Shown: one piece after another, positions 24,967 to 34,242 of the stretch | Numbering within the stretch: the first letter of the stretch is position 1 | Layout of the letters: each line of letters opens with the position of its first letter | NCBI GenBank assembly: GCA_964462985.1 | Contig: CAYXAA010000020.1 | Coordinates: 17,177 to 81,176, forward strand | DNA from: CAYXAA01 sp964462985 | GTDB lineage: Bacteria > Pseudomonadota > Alphaproteobacteria > Rhizobiales > Stappiaceae | Direction of reading: 5' to 3' | Length of the DNA stretch: 64,000 nt | Notes under the pieces: model-generated | Database searches by the model: none | Seen by the model: only the letters and a program-made list of their open reading frames with translations | Told to the model about the DNA's origin: nothing | Program-made: the position numbers and the translations under genes

Positions 24967-26163
24967 TCACAGGCTGCGGGCGATCAGGAGCTTCATGATC
25001 TCGTTGGTGCCGGCATAGATCCGCTGCACCCGGGCGTCGGCGTAAAGCCGCGAGATCGGATACTCGGTCATGTAGCCGTAGCCGCCGAACAGCTGCAGGC
25101 ACTCATCCATCACCTTGCACTGCAGGTCGGAGGTCCAGTACTTGGCCATCGATGCAGTGACAGAATCGAGCGTGCCGGCAATCAGGCGGGCGATGCAGTC
25201 GTTGACGAACACCCGCCCGATGGTGGCCTCGGTCTTGAGCTCGGCAAGCCGGAATTGCGTATTCTGGAAGTCGATCACGCGCTGGCCGAACGCCTTGCGC
25301 TCCTTAACGTAATCAATCGTGAGGGTAAGCGCGCGCTCGATCGCGGCCATCGCCTGTACGCCGACGATCAGGCGCTCCTGCGGCAGCTGCTCCATCAGCT
25401 GGTAGAAGCCCTTGCCCTCCTCGGTGCCGATCAGCGCGTCGGCCGGCACCTCAAGGTCATCGAAGAACAGTTCCGAGGTGTCGTTGCCCTTGAGGCCGAG
25501 CTTGTCGAGGTTGCGGCCGCGGCGGAAGCCTTCTGCCCCCTCGGTCTCGACGGCAAACAGCGAGATCCCCTTTGCGCCCTGCGACGGATCGGTCTTGGCG
25601 ACGACGATGACGAGATTGGCGAGCTGGCCGTTGGTGATGAAGGTCTTGGCGCCGTTGATGCGGTAGTGGTTGCCTTGCCTGACCGCGGTCGTGCGCACCG
25701 CCTGCAGATCGGAGCCGCCACCGGGCTCCGTCATCGCGATCGCGCCGATCATCTCGCCGGAGGCGAGCCTCGGCAGCAGGCGCCGCTTCTGCTCCTCGGT
25801 GCCATAGTGCAGGATGTAGGGCGCGACGATCGCCGAGTGCAGCGCAATGCCAAAATGGTCAAAGCCGGCAACTCCGAGCCGGTTGATGATCACCGCCTCA
25901 TGGGCGAAGCTGCCGCCACCTCCACCATACTCTTCCGGCAGCGCAGCGCAGAGGAAGCCGTTCTCCCCGGTGGTGCGCCACGCCTCGCGGCTGACGCAGC
26001 CGGCCTCGACCCACGCTTCATAGGACGGCGCGATCTCGCGCTCGAGGAAGGTTGCAAAGGCATCGTCGAGAAGCCGGAGCTCCTCGTTCATCCAGGCGGG
26101 GGCGGGAACGTTCAGGGCCGTCACGTGCTGTCCTTTCGGGGTCACGGAGGGAACTTGGATCAT
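24967..26163 (-). CDS. Acyl-CoA dehydrogenase
   Basis: A 398-residue FAD enzyme catalysing the first step of acyl-CoA beta-oxidation, with electrons passed to ETF. Family signatures are IAMTEPGGGSDLQAVRTTA (FAD and substrate contact), KTFITNGQLANLVIVVAKTD, QLFGGYGYMTEYPISRLYADARVQRIYAGTNEI (described in part: FGGYGY, then IYAGTNE). The Glu in GTNE is at the position of the catalytic base in short-chain and bacterial enzymes. The start was set at the ATG after TGGAGCAG; the preceding in-frame codons do not resemble the family. It lies 133 bases after the larger acyl-CoA dehydrogenase in the same operon. Confidence 0.9.
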   Translation of the reverse strand: MIQVPSVTPKGQHVTALNVPAPAWMNEELRLLDDAFATFLEREIAPSYEAWVEAGCVSREAWRTTGENGFLCAALPEEYGGGGGSFAHEAVIINRLGVAGFDHFGIALHSAIVAPYILHYGTEEQKRRLLPRLASGEMIGAIAMTEPGGGSDLQAVRTTAVRQGNHYRINGAKTFITNGQLANLVIVVAKTDPSQGAKGISLFAVETEGAEGFRRGRNLDKLGLKGNDTSELFFDDLEVPADALIGTEEGKGFYQLMEQLPQERLIVGVQAMAAIERALTLTIDYVKERKAFGQRVIDFQNTQFRLAELKTEATIGRVFVNDCIARLIAGTLDSVTASMAKYWTSDLQCKVMDECLQLFGGYGYMTEYPISRLYADARVQRIYAGTNEIMKLLIARSL

Positions 26164-26296
26164 TGACTGCTCCAGACACGGCGGCGCGTCTCCGTCGTGC
26201 CTTCGGTTTGGCGGTCGTCCGGCGGGTCCCCTTACGGTAAGCAAACTCTCCCTGAAGAGCGAATGGCTTTCGGCTGGCTCGGTTTCTGAAAATGCC

Positions 26297-28090
26297 TCAG
26301 AACGCCTCGGCCGGCACGCTCATCATGGTGTCGGCGCCCGACGAGATTCGGGCGAGATGCGCGGCCGTTTCCGGCATCAGCCGTTCCATGAAGTGGCGGC
26401 CGAAGGCAAGCTTGGCCTCCAGCCACGCCGTGTCACCGGCGCCCTCGACGAGCTTGCCCTGCGCGGCGAGCGCCATCTTCGCCCACATGTAGCCGAGTGC
26501 CACCAGGCCGAACAGGTGCATGTAATCGGTCGAGCCGGCACCGGCGTTGTCGGGCTTGGCCATGGCGTTCTGCATGAACCACATGGTCGCCTTCTGCAGG
26601 TGGTCGAGTCCCTGCTTCAGCGGGCCGGTGTAGGGCCTCAGCGCCTCGGTCTCGCCGTGCTCCTTCAAGAAGCCGTTGACCTCGGCAAAGAAGGCCATGA
26701 CAGCGCGGCCGCCGTTTGCCGGCAGCTTGCGGCCGACGAGATCGAGCGCCTGGATGCCGTTGGCGCCCTCGTAGATCATGGCGATGCGGGCGTCGCGGAC
26801 GAACTGCTCCATGCCCCATTCGGCGATATAGCCGTGGCCGCCGAACATCTGCTGCGCCTGGACGGCGTTCTCGAAGCCCTTGTCGGTAAGGACGCCCTTC
26901 AGCACCGGGGTCATCAGACCCATCATGTCGTCGGCGGCCTGGCGTTCCTTGTCGTCGCCGGAGCGGTGCGAGACGTCGCCCTTGAGCGCCGTCCACAGCA
27001 CCAGGGCGCGGGCGGCCTCGTTGAAGGCGCGGATCGACATCAGCACGCGGCGGACGTCGGGATGGACGATAATCGGGTCGGCTGGCTTGTCCGGCGCCTT
27101 CGGCCCAGACAGCGCGCGACCCTGCAGCCGGTCCTTCGCATAGGCGACGGCGTTCTGATAGGCCACCTCGGACTGGGCGAGGCCCTGCACCGCGACGCCG
27201 AGGCGTGCCTCGTTCATCATCGTGAACATGGCGCGCAGGCCCTTGTGCTCCTCGCCAACCAGCCAGCCGGTTGCCCCGTCGTAGTTCATGACGCAGGTCG
27301 CGTTGCCGTGAATGCCCATCTTGTGCTCGATCGAGCCGCAGGAGACACCGTTGCGTGCACCCGGGTTGCCGTCGGCATCCGGCAGGAACTTCGGCACGAC
27401 GAAGAGCGAGATGCCTTTGACTCCTTCCGGAGCCCCGTCGATGCGGGCGAGCACCAGGTGAACGATGTTCTCCGCCAGGTCGTGCTCGCCGGCGGAGATA
27501 AAGATCTTGGTACCGGTGATCTTGTAGGAGCCGTCGCCCTGAGGTGTTGCCTTGGTCCGGATCAGGCCGAGGTCGGTGCCGCAATGCGGCTCCGTCAGGT
27601 TCATCGTGCCGGTCCACGTGCCCTCGATCATCTTGGGCAGGTATGTCGTCTTTTGCGTGTCGGTGCCGTGCAGCGACAGGGCCGACACAGCGCCGGCTGT
27701 CAAGCCGGGATACATGGCAAACGCCATATTCGCGGAGGAGAGAAACTCGGCGAGCACCATCGCCAGCGTGTGCGGCAGGCCCTGACCGCCGTAGGCCGGA
27801 TCTGCCGACAGCGAACCCCAACCCGCTTCCCGGTAGGCGTCATAAGCGGCCTTGAAGCCGGTTGGGGTGGTGACCGAGCCGTCGTCGTGGCGCGTGCAGC
27901 CCTCACGGTCGCCGACCTGGTTCAGCGGCTGCACAACCTCCTCGCAGAACTTGGCCGCTTCTTTGAGTGCGGCCTCGACAACGTCGGGTGTGGCGTCGGA
28001 AAAACCCGGCAGGTTGCTGTAGCGCTCGTAGCCCAGCACGTCGTTGAGCAGAAACAGCACCTCGTCGACGGGGGCGTTGTAGGTCGGCAT
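26297..28090 (-). CDS. Acyl-CoA dehydrogenase with C-terminal extension (DmdC-like, about 600 residues)
   Basis: A 597-residue acyl-CoA dehydrogenase of the long type that carries an extra N-terminal segment (MPTYNAPVDEVLFLLNDVL) and an additional C-terminal helical domain. This subfamily includes DmdC, which oxidises 3-methylthiopropionyl-CoA, and many fatty-acyl-CoA enzymes, so the substrate cannot be fixed from sequence alone. Core motifs are MNLTEPHCGTDLGLIRTKA, GTKIFISAGEHDL and MFGGHGYIAEWG with IYEGANGIQALDL, in which Glu is the expected base. The start follows a strong GGGAGGG site. The 8-4-8 palindrome 51 bases upstream is the likely operator for the neighbouring MerR protein. Confidence 0.9.
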   Translation of the reverse strand: MPTYNAPVDEVLFLLNDVLGYERYSNLPGFSDATPDVVEAALKEAAKFCEEVVQPLNQVGDREGCTRHDDGSVTTPTGFKAAYDAYREAGWGSLSADPAYGGQGLPHTLAMVLAEFLSSANMAFAMYPGLTAGAVSALSLHGTDTQKTTYLPKMIEGTWTGTMNLTEPHCGTDLGLIRTKATPQGDGSYKITGTKIFISAGEHDLAENIVHLVLARIDGAPEGVKGISLFVVPKFLPDADGNPGARNGVSCGSIEHKMGIHGNATCVMNYDGATGWLVGEEHKGLRAMFTMMNEARLGVAVQGLAQSEVAYQNAVAYAKDRLQGRALSGPKAPDKPADPIIVHPDVRRVLMSIRAFNEAARALVLWTALKGDVSHRSGDDKERQAADDMMGLMTPVLKGVLTDKGFENAVQAQQMFGGHGYIAEWGMEQFVRDARIAMIYEGANGIQALDLVGRKLPANGGRAVMAFFAEVNGFLKEHGETEALRPYTGPLKQGLDHLQKATMWFMQNAMAKPDNAGAGSTDYMHLFGLVALGYMWAKMALAAQGKLVEGAGDTAWLEAKLAFGRHFMERLMPETAAHLARISSGADTMMSVPAEAF

Positions 28091-28140
28091 GCGTTTCCCT
28101 CCCGGCAGTCGCGTGAACGGGTCTGGCTGACCCGGCATGT

Positions 28141-28160
28141 TGACGTTTCCGTAAACGTCA
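28141..28160. promoter_or_regulatory. Palindrome upstream of the acyl-CoA dehydrogenase operon, likely MerR/LiuR-type operator
   Basis: TGACGTTT and AAACGTCA, perfect eight-base arms around CCGT, centred 60 bases upstream of the first acyl-CoA dehydrogenase start. The first 14 bases recur with 12 identities at 28944-28957, upstream of the merR gene itself. ACGT-containing palindromes are typical of LiuR-like MerR regulators of acyl-CoA catabolism; the pairing with the adjacent MerR gene is inference. Confidence 0.6.
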
Positions 28161-28314
28161 TATGCCATCGCTATATACGGTCCTGGGCTTTCGCCGGCAA
28201 GCCGTATCCTAGCGGCATATTGAGCGCGTTTTGTCGGAGGAAAGCCGGAATTGCGCCGAATCCGGCCAAAAATGCGACGGCAGAGCACGTTCCGCCGTCA
28301 CCAGGGAGTCAATT

Positions 28315-28770
28315 TCAGGCGGATTCCGTCTCTTTTTCCTTGAGCATACCGCTCACGATCTCGACCGTGCGGCCGAGCTCTTCGATTGCCTGATCGATGT
28401 CCTTGCGCTGCTGTTTCAGAACGTCGATCTGCTGCTGGAAACGGGTGAGGGCAACGCGCAGTTGCGTCACCTGGCCGTCACGCAGGTCGTAGAGATCGAG
28501 CATGTCGCGGATCGCCGCCAGCGAAAACCCGACTCGCTTGCCCATCAGAACGAGCTTGAGCCGCGCCCGGTCGCGGCGGTTGTAGAGCCGGTTGAGTCCA
28601 TCCCGTTTCGGATTGAGCAGGCCCTTGTCCTCGTAGAAGCGCAGCGTGCGCAGCGTCACACCGAACTCCTTGGCGAGATCGCCAATGGTGAACTGCGTCT
28701 TGCGGGTGGTCTTGTCCTTGGCGGCAACGACGTCGACGATGTCGTTGTTGACGGACAACGCTTCACTCAT
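28315..28770 (-). CDS. MerR-family regulator of the acyl-CoA degradation operon
   Basis: A 151-residue MerR-type regulator. The winged helix-turn-helix (FTIGDLAKEFGVTLRTLRFYEDKGLLNPKRDGLNRLYNRRD, here cited by its ends FTIGDLAKEF and RLYNRRD) covers about residues 28-70, and a long coiled coil for dimerisation follows (about 95-150, FQQQIDVLKQQRKDIDQAIEELG). It lacks the cysteine loop of metal-sensing MerR proteins, so it more likely senses an acyl-CoA, as LiuR does. It is encoded just upstream of, and on the same strand as, the operon with two acyl-CoA dehydrogenases, GST, thiolase and fadJ. The start was set after GAAAGAGACC. Confidence 0.85.
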   Translation of the reverse strand: MSEALSVNNDIVDVVAAKDKTTRKTQFTIGDLAKEFGVTLRTLRFYEDKGLLNPKRDGLNRLYNRRDRARLKLVLMGKRVGFSLAAIRDMLDLYDLRDGQVTQLRVALTRFQQQIDVLKQQRKDIDQAIEELGRTVEIVSGMLKEKETESA

Positions 28771-29180
28771 AGTCTGGTCTCTTTCATTATTCGCATGTTG
28801 TTGCAACTGTCGCATTCGTCGAATGCTCTGGCCCGTCGGCTCGCCGGCGACGGCGCGGCAGCCTTGGCCGGGCGCGAAAGCGACGGCCCTGTCGGCGGCC
28901 CGCTTCGGCGGACACGGCGCCCTTATGCTGCGCCGGACATAACTGACGTTGACGTAAGGTTCAAGCGGCAATCGCCCTCGATCGACTTTAGCCCGACCCG
29001 AACCGCACGGCGGGTTTCTGCCAGGTGCCACGGTCCGGGCGCGCGTCATTAACCCGCTATTTACTCTAACCGGAGAAAGTCGGTGCTGGTCATCCGGGCC
29101 AAGTTTCCTGTGCCGGACCGGAACTGCAGAAGAACCGCGTCGGGCCTGGCGTCGGGAAACAGGGAATTGAGGCCGCCAAC
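28771..29180. other. Divergent intergenic region between merR and the PodJ-like gene
   Basis: These 410 bases hold no credible gene. They carry the motif TGACGTTGACGTAA at 28944-28957, a close match to the palindrome in front of the acyl-CoA dehydrogenase gene, which suggests merR autoregulation. An AT-rich patch at 29048-29075 (ATTAACCCGCTATTTACTCTA as its core) may hold the promoter of the PodJ-like gene. Confidence 0.5.
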
Positions 29181-32100
29181 ATGTCCTGGACCGCTAGATC
29201 TCGCGATCATATCCGCGATGATTACGACGATCGCTACGACGCGGTCGATCGCGGCGGCGCTCCGGATTATGCGGATGAGCGTGACGTCCGGTCGTCCGCC
29301 GCCTATGGCCGCGAGGACAGCAGGGAAAAGCTCAACGAAATTGCCGGCGCCCTCGAACGCTTGATGGCCGAGCGTCCAGGCCCGAACCGGCGCGGCCGAC
29401 GGGCCGCAGCGGCACAGGCGCGGCGAGCGGCGCCAGCGCGGCCCGCATCGGCCGAGACGGCGAAGGACGCACGCACCAATCGGATCGAAGCCGTGCTGAA
29501 AGCCCTTGACCGGCTGGACCGCCGGGTCGAGGACATGGCCCAGGGGGCCGAGCCGGACGACCTTGCGCCGGACTCCGCGCCGCCGCGCCGGAGCATGCCC
29601 GATCCCGCCTCCTACGATCTTCCGTCCTATGACGATGCCTACGCTGAACCGGGCCGCGATCACCACGGCCGGTACGGATACGGCGACGACCGCTGGAGCG
29701 AAGGGGACGAGATGCCCGGTCGCGGCCGCCCCGGTGAACGCGGTCCTGCGTCCCGCCGCGCTGAGCGGAGCGATTCAGCTTACGACCATCGGCGCTATGC
29801 CGGGGACGACCGCGGCTATGATGACAGCGATCGGGAGCCTCTTCCCTATCGCGGCTCCCGCGGGCGGTCCTGGGCCGGGGCGGCCGTTGAAGACCATCGC
29901 TCGTCCGGCGACGACACCTCGCGCCGGTTCAGCACCTTCGAGCGTGTCCAGCAGGACGGCTTCTCGATGCTGCGCAAGGAGATCGCAACGCTTCGCGCCA
30001 TGGTCGCCGACCACGACCGCGCCCGCTCTGACGATGCGCGCAGCGTCCGCCGCCTTTCGGACGCGGTCGAGCGCCTGCGCGCCGATCGCAGCGACCTCCG
30101 CCTGCTGCGCAAGGAGATCGCCGACCTCCGCAGCTTCGTCGGCCAGTCGAACGTTGAGGGCATGCTGCAGTCGCTCGAAAGCGGTTACGCTCATCTTGTG
30201 CAGCGCCTCGACGAAATGAGCCGGGCCTCGGTTGACCCCGACCTGCTCGAGAGCATGGCCTATCGGTTGCAGGAGATCGAAACCGCCTTCCGTGTGGTAC
30301 CGCGCGGTGACCAGATCCTGCAGCTCGACGACCGTATTGCCGACGTCGGCGCCAGGCTCGAGGACATGCTGCGCCGGACCGGAGGTGTCGGCTTTGAGGC
30401 GATCCGCGACGAAATCGCCTCTGTGCGGGCCCTGGTCGAACAGGTCGACGTTCGCGACCTGGTCAGCGGCATCGACGAGCGCCTGCGCAGCCTCGGTCGC
30501 CGCTTCGACGAGATCGACCGCATGGTCGACGAGCAGCGCAGCCTGGGCGACCGCCTGACTGCCGTGGAAGACCGCCTGCCGGACGCCGGCGCGCTCGATC
30601 GTCTGCACATGCGGCTCGAGCAGATCGGCGACATGCTGGCGCGGGACCGGGCCGAAGCTCGATCCGGCTTCGGAGCGGACGGCGGAGCCCGTCTCGACGA
30701 GATCGTCAATCGGCTCGACCGCATCGAGGCGAGCCGGCAGATGCCGCCGAGTTACGATGCGGCCTTCACGCTGCTGGAGCGCCGACTCGATGCGATCGAC
30801 GGCAAGATCGATGCCTTCGATCGTCCGTCGCTGCGTCTGTCCGAGACCGGTGAGACGATGGTCGATCCGGAGGTGCTTACAAGGCTCGAGACCGGCCTCG
30901 AACGCCTCCATGCCCGCTTCGAGACCGAGCGCGCGGTTTCCCAGAACGACGAACTCCAAAAGCTGCACCGGGAAATCGCGGGCCTGCGCGAGTCGGTGGC
31001 CAATCCGCCGTCGATTGCCGGCCTCGAGGCCCAGATCCGCGAGCTTGCCGAGGCGGTCAACCGTGGCGCGGAGCGACGTGACGACGGCGCGCTGTCCGAG
31101 ATCGAAGACAAGATCGCCCGGATCGCCGCCCTGGTCGACCGCACCGAGTCCCGGCTCGCCGGCCTCGGTCGCAGCGGTGCGGACGAGGTGCTCGCCAACC
31201 GTCTCAAGCAGGATCTCGACCGCCTGATGTCCGCTGCCGAGCGGCTCGAAGAGGGCGGTGCTCCGGCCGAGCGGCTCGACGACATGCTGTCATCGATCGG
31301 CAACCGTCTCGAGACGCTCGAAGACGGCGCCCCGGAGCCGTCCACGCCATCGTTTGACGAGGACCGGCCGCTTGAACCCGGTTCCGGCAAGCCGAAGCCA
31401 CGGGCGGGCGTTTCCCGGCCGAAGGCGCCGGCGGTGCAGTCCGGTGCGCAGCCGGGGATCGATCCCCGCGACCGCAAGGCGGACTTCATCGCCGCGGCCC
31501 GGCGCGCTGCCCAGGCCGCTGCCGCGGAGGTTGCAAGCAACCGGTCCGACGCGCCCGATGAAGCCGGTGAGACCAGCGCGAAGAAGGGCGGCTGGCTGCG
31601 CTCGCGTCTGTCGATCCGCAGGAACAGATCCCAGGCCACGGCGGCCGAACCGGTCGCCCCGCAGCCGGCTGCGCCGCGCACGCGCGAGGAGCGCAAGCAG
31701 GCTCGCTCCGAGATCGCCGCCTCCGTCGCCAACCTTCGCGCGGACCGGCGCCCCACCGCACCCGACGTCGAAGAGGAGACCAAGGGACAGGGCGGCACAC
31801 CCATGTCCGGCCGTCGACGTGCCCTGCTGTTTGCGGCGGCCGCTGTCATCATCGCTATCGGCACCTTGCAGATCTTCCGGATCGTGACCCAGCCCGATGC
31901 CGACGTTGCCGCCATCGAACCGCCCGCGGCGGTGACCGCGCAGGCCGAGGCCGTCCCGGCGCCGGCGGCTGCGCCCGCGACACCCGCGCCAGCCGCGACA
32001 CCCGCTCCGGCCGCGTCGGATCAGGCAGCATCAGGTCCGGCACCGGTGCTGGAGCCGGAGCGGCCGCAAGAGGTGCTCTCGTCCGATGGCCCTGCCGCTT

Positions 32101-33137
32101 CGCCTTCCAGCGCAGAAGCGGCAAAGGACGGTTCTCTCTTGGCCTTCAATCCGCCGCTCCCGGCGGACAAGTTCACCACCACGGCGGCTCCGATGGCTGG
32201 TGCCGCAGTCGCGGCTCCGCCGGCCGCGGCAATGCCTTCGCCTGACGAAAATACCGCGCCCGAGGCTGCCGACATGCCGCCGGCGGATGTCGGGCCGCTC
32301 GCCCTGCGCCAGGCCGCCGCCGCCGGCGATCCGGCCGCACTGTTCGAGGTCGCCGTGCGCTACACGGAGGGCAACGGCGTGCAGCCCGATCTCTCCGAGG
32401 CCCTGAAGTATTACGAGAAGGCCGCTGCCCGCGGTCTGGCTCCAGCGCAGTACCGCCTTGGCAGCCTCTATGAAAAGGGTCGCGGCACGACGAAGGACCT
32501 CGACCTTGCCCGGATGTGGTACGGGCGCGCTGCCGATCAGGGCAATGCCAAGGCGACCCACAACCTGGCGGTGCTCTACGCCGAGGGGATCGACGGGAAT
32601 CCGGATTTCGAGAAAGCCGCTGGCTGGTTCCTCAAGGCGGCCGACTTCGGCGTCCGCGACAGCCAGTACAATCTCGGCATCCTCTATGCCCGCGGTCTTG
32701 GCGTGGAGAAGAACCTCGTCGACAGCTACAAGTGGTTCGCGCTCGCCGCCAAGCAGGGCGACAACGACGCCGCCAAGAAGCGCGACGAGGTCGCCAACAT
32801 GCTGTCCGAGACGGAACTCGCCGAGGCGCGGCTTGCGGCGGACACCTGGAAGCGCAAGCCGCTCCTTCCGGCGGCGAACGAGGTGACGGTCGATCCGGCC
32901 TGGGCGGCGTCCACCGACACGGTCTCGCAGGCGGTCCTCCCCACCGATCCGGGATTGATGATCCGGAGGGCGCAGCGTCTTTTGAACGACCTCGGCTATG
33001 ACGCCGGTGAGCCGGACGGCCGCATTGGGCCGCGGACGCGCGAGGCAATCAAGGCGTTCCAGAAGATGGAGGGCATGCCGGTTACCGGCGAGATCGACAT
33101 CGGCCTGATGCAGGCGCTTGAAGGTCGTCCGATCTGA
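29181..33137 (+). CDS. PodJ-like polarity protein: coiled coil, membrane segment, Sel1 repeats, peptidoglycan-binding domain
   Basis: A 1,318-residue protein. Residues 1-240 are charged, Asp/Arg/Tyr-rich and probably disordered. About 250-700 is a long coiled coil with many heptads (for example EIADLRSFVGQSNVEGMLQ). A Pro/Ala-rich part leads to one membrane helix at about 878-898 (ALLFAAAAVIIAIGTLQIF), then an Ala/Pro linker, four Sel1-like repeats (about 1046-1225, such as YYEKAAARGLAPAQYRLGSLYEKG) and a C-terminal peptidoglycan-binding domain (about 1256-1316, RLLNDLGYDAGEPDGRIGPRTREAIKAFQ). This is the architecture of PodJ of Caulobacter and Agrobacterium, which organises the new or growing pole. 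The cytoplasmic coiled coil would recruit partners and the periplasmic end would contact the wall. Symbol withheld because orthology was not tested. Confidence 0.82.
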   Translation: MSWTARSRDHIRDDYDDRYDAVDRGGAPDYADERDVRSSAAYGREDSREKLNEIAGALERLMAERPGPNRRGRRAAAAQARRAAPARPASAETAKDARTNRIEAVLKALDRLDRRVEDMAQGAEPDDLAPDSAPPRRSMPDPASYDLPSYDDAYAEPGRDHHGRYGYGDDRWSEGDEMPGRGRPGERGPASRRAERSDSAYDHRRYAGDDRGYDDSDREPLPYRGSRGRSWAGAAVEDHRSSGDDTSRRFSTFERVQQDGFSMLRKEIATLRAMVADHDRARSDDARSVRRLSDAVERLRADRSDLRLLRKEIADLRSFVGQSNVEGMLQSLESGYAHLVQRLDEMSRASVDPDLLESMAYRLQEIETAFRVVPRGDQILQLDDRIADVGARLEDMLRRTGGVGFEAIRDEIASVRALVEQVDVRDLVSGIDERLRSLGRRFDEIDRMVDEQRSLGDRLTAVEDRLPDAGALDRLHMRLEQIGDMLARDRAEARSGFGADGGARLDEIVNRLDRIEASRQMPPSYDAAFTLLERRLDAIDGKIDAFDRPSLRLSETGETMVDPEVLTRLETGLERLHARFETERAVSQNDELQKLHREIAGLRESVANPPSIAGLEAQIRELAEAVNRGAERRDDGALSEIEDKIARIAALVDRTESRLAGLGRSGADEVLANRLKQDLDRLMSAAERLEEGGAPAERLDDMLSSIGNRLETLEDGAPEPSTPSFDEDRPLEPGSGKPKPRAGVSRPKAPAVQSGAQPGIDPRDRKADFIAAARRAAQAAAAEVASNRSDAPDEAGETSAKKGGWLRSRLSIRRNRSQATAAEPVAPQPAAPRTREERKQARSEIAASVANLRADRRPTAPDVEEETKGQGGTPMSGRRRALLFAAAAVIIAIGTLQIFRIVTQPDADVAAIEPPAAVTAQAEAVPAPAAAPATPAPAATPAPAASDQAASGPAPVLEPERPQEVLSSDGPAASPSSAEAAKDGSLLAFNPPLPADKFTTTAAPMAGAAVAAPPAAAMPSPDENTAPEAADMPPADVGPLALRQAAAAGDPAALFEVAVRYTEGNGVQPDLSEALKYYEKAAARGLAPAQYRLGSLYEKGRGTTKDLDLARMWYGRAADQGNAKATHNLAVLYAEGIDGNPDFEKAAGWFLKAADFGVRDSQYNLGILYARGLGVEKNLVDSYKWFALAAKQGDNDAAKKRDEVANMLSETELAEARLAADTWKRKPLLPAANEVTVDPAWAASTDTVSQAVLPTDPGLMIRRAQRLLNDLGYDAGEPDGRIGPRTREAIKAFQKMEGMPVTGEIDIGLMQALEGRPI

Positions 33138-33312
33138 CCTTTTGCATCATGGTCGGGTCGCTCTCGGGCGGTGTCACTGAGAAGAGAAAACTTGATCGAT
33201 TTCAATGCCTGAAGCGCGCCGCGGCCCGTTGACACGAGCCGAAGGCTGCGCTTAATGCCTCCCATACAACGCGCCGCAGCATTACAGGCGGCCGAGCAGC
33301 CCGGGGTGTCCC

Positions 33313-34242
33313 GTGCAGATATATCTCCCCATCGCCGAGTTGCCCGTGAACATGTTCATGGTTCTCGGGATGGGCGGGGCGGTCGGTTTTCTCTCGGGCA
33401 TGTTCGGGATCGGCGGCGGTTTCCTGCTGACGCCGCTTCTCATCTTTTCCGGCATCTCACCGGCGGTGGCCGTCGCCACCGTAACGAGCCAGATCGTCGC
33501 CTCGTCCGCCTCCGGCGTAATCTCCTACTGGCGGCGCAAGGCGATCGACCTCAAGCTTGCCTTCGTGCTGCTGCTTGCCGGCATCTGCGGCTCCGGAGTC
33601 GGGGTCTGGCTGTTCGAGCTTCTGCAGAGCGTCGGTCAGCTCGACCTCGTCGTTTCGCTGTCTTACATGACGTTTCTCGGCACGATCGGCATCTTGATGC
33701 TGATCGAGTCCGCGCGGGCGATCTCACGCCGAAGGGCCGGCCGCATCGCCTCCATCCGGAAGCCCGGCCGGCACAACTGGATTCACGGCCTGCCGTTCAA
33801 GATGCGGTTCCGGCAGTCGCGGCTCTACGTCAGCGTGATCCCGATCGGGGTCCTCGGCTCGACCATCGGCTTCCTCGGCACGGTGCTCGGCATCGGCGGC
33901 GGCTTCATGATGGTGCCGGCGCTGATCTATCTGCTCAAGGTGCCGACCAGCATCGTGATCGGCACCTCGCTGCTGCAGATCCTTGTCACCATGGCGGCAG
34001 CGACGTTCCTGCACGCGATATCGACGCATACGGTCGACATCGTCCTCGCCTTCATTTTGATGGTCGGTGGCGTGATCGGGGCCCAGTTCGGCGCCAGGGT
34101 CGGGCAAAAGCTTCGCGGCGACCAGCTGCGCCTGCTGCTTGCGCTGCTGGTCCTGGCCGTCGGCATCCGATTTGCTGTCAACCTCGTCGTCGAACCGGAA
34201 GAGTTCTACTCCCTCGCCGTGATCGCGGGAGCGGCACGATGA
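33313..34242 (+). CDS. Sulfite exporter TauE/SafE family membrane protein
   Basis: A 309-residue inner-membrane protein with about eight to nine hydrophobic helices arranged as two repeats. Each repeat carries the family's glycine motif: GMFGIGGGFLLTP (about 29-41) and VLGIGGGFMMVP (about 191-202). TauE/SafE members export sulphite, sulphoacetate or other organic anions. The longer loop between the halves (residues 136-165) is basic and probably cytoplasmic. The start is GTG with a modest upstream G-rich site. The stop overlaps the next gene by four bases (ATGA); this pair with a TIGR02186-type protein recurs in alphaproteobacteria, so the two likely act together. Confidence 0.88.
   Translation: MQIYLPIAELPVNMFMVLGMGGAVGFLSGMFGIGGGFLLTPLLIFSGISPAVAVATVTSQIVASSASGVISYWRRKAIDLKLAFVLLLAGICGSGVGVWLFELLQSVGQLDLVVSLSYMTFLGTIGILMLIESARAISRRRAGRIASIRKPGRHNWIHGLPFKMRFRQSRLYVSVIPIGVLGSTIGFLGTVLGIGGGFMMVPALIYLLKVPTSIVIGTSLLQILVTMAAATFLHAISTHTVDIVLAFILMVGGVIGAQFGARVGQKLRGDQLRLLLALLVLAVGIRFAVNLVVEPEEFYSLAVIAGAAR

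Noticed and set aside
26357..28393. 678-codon open frame opposite the large acyl-CoA dehydrogenase gene
   Set aside because: Mirror frame of a strongly conserved enzyme; no family motif, no ribosome site and no signal or membrane features.
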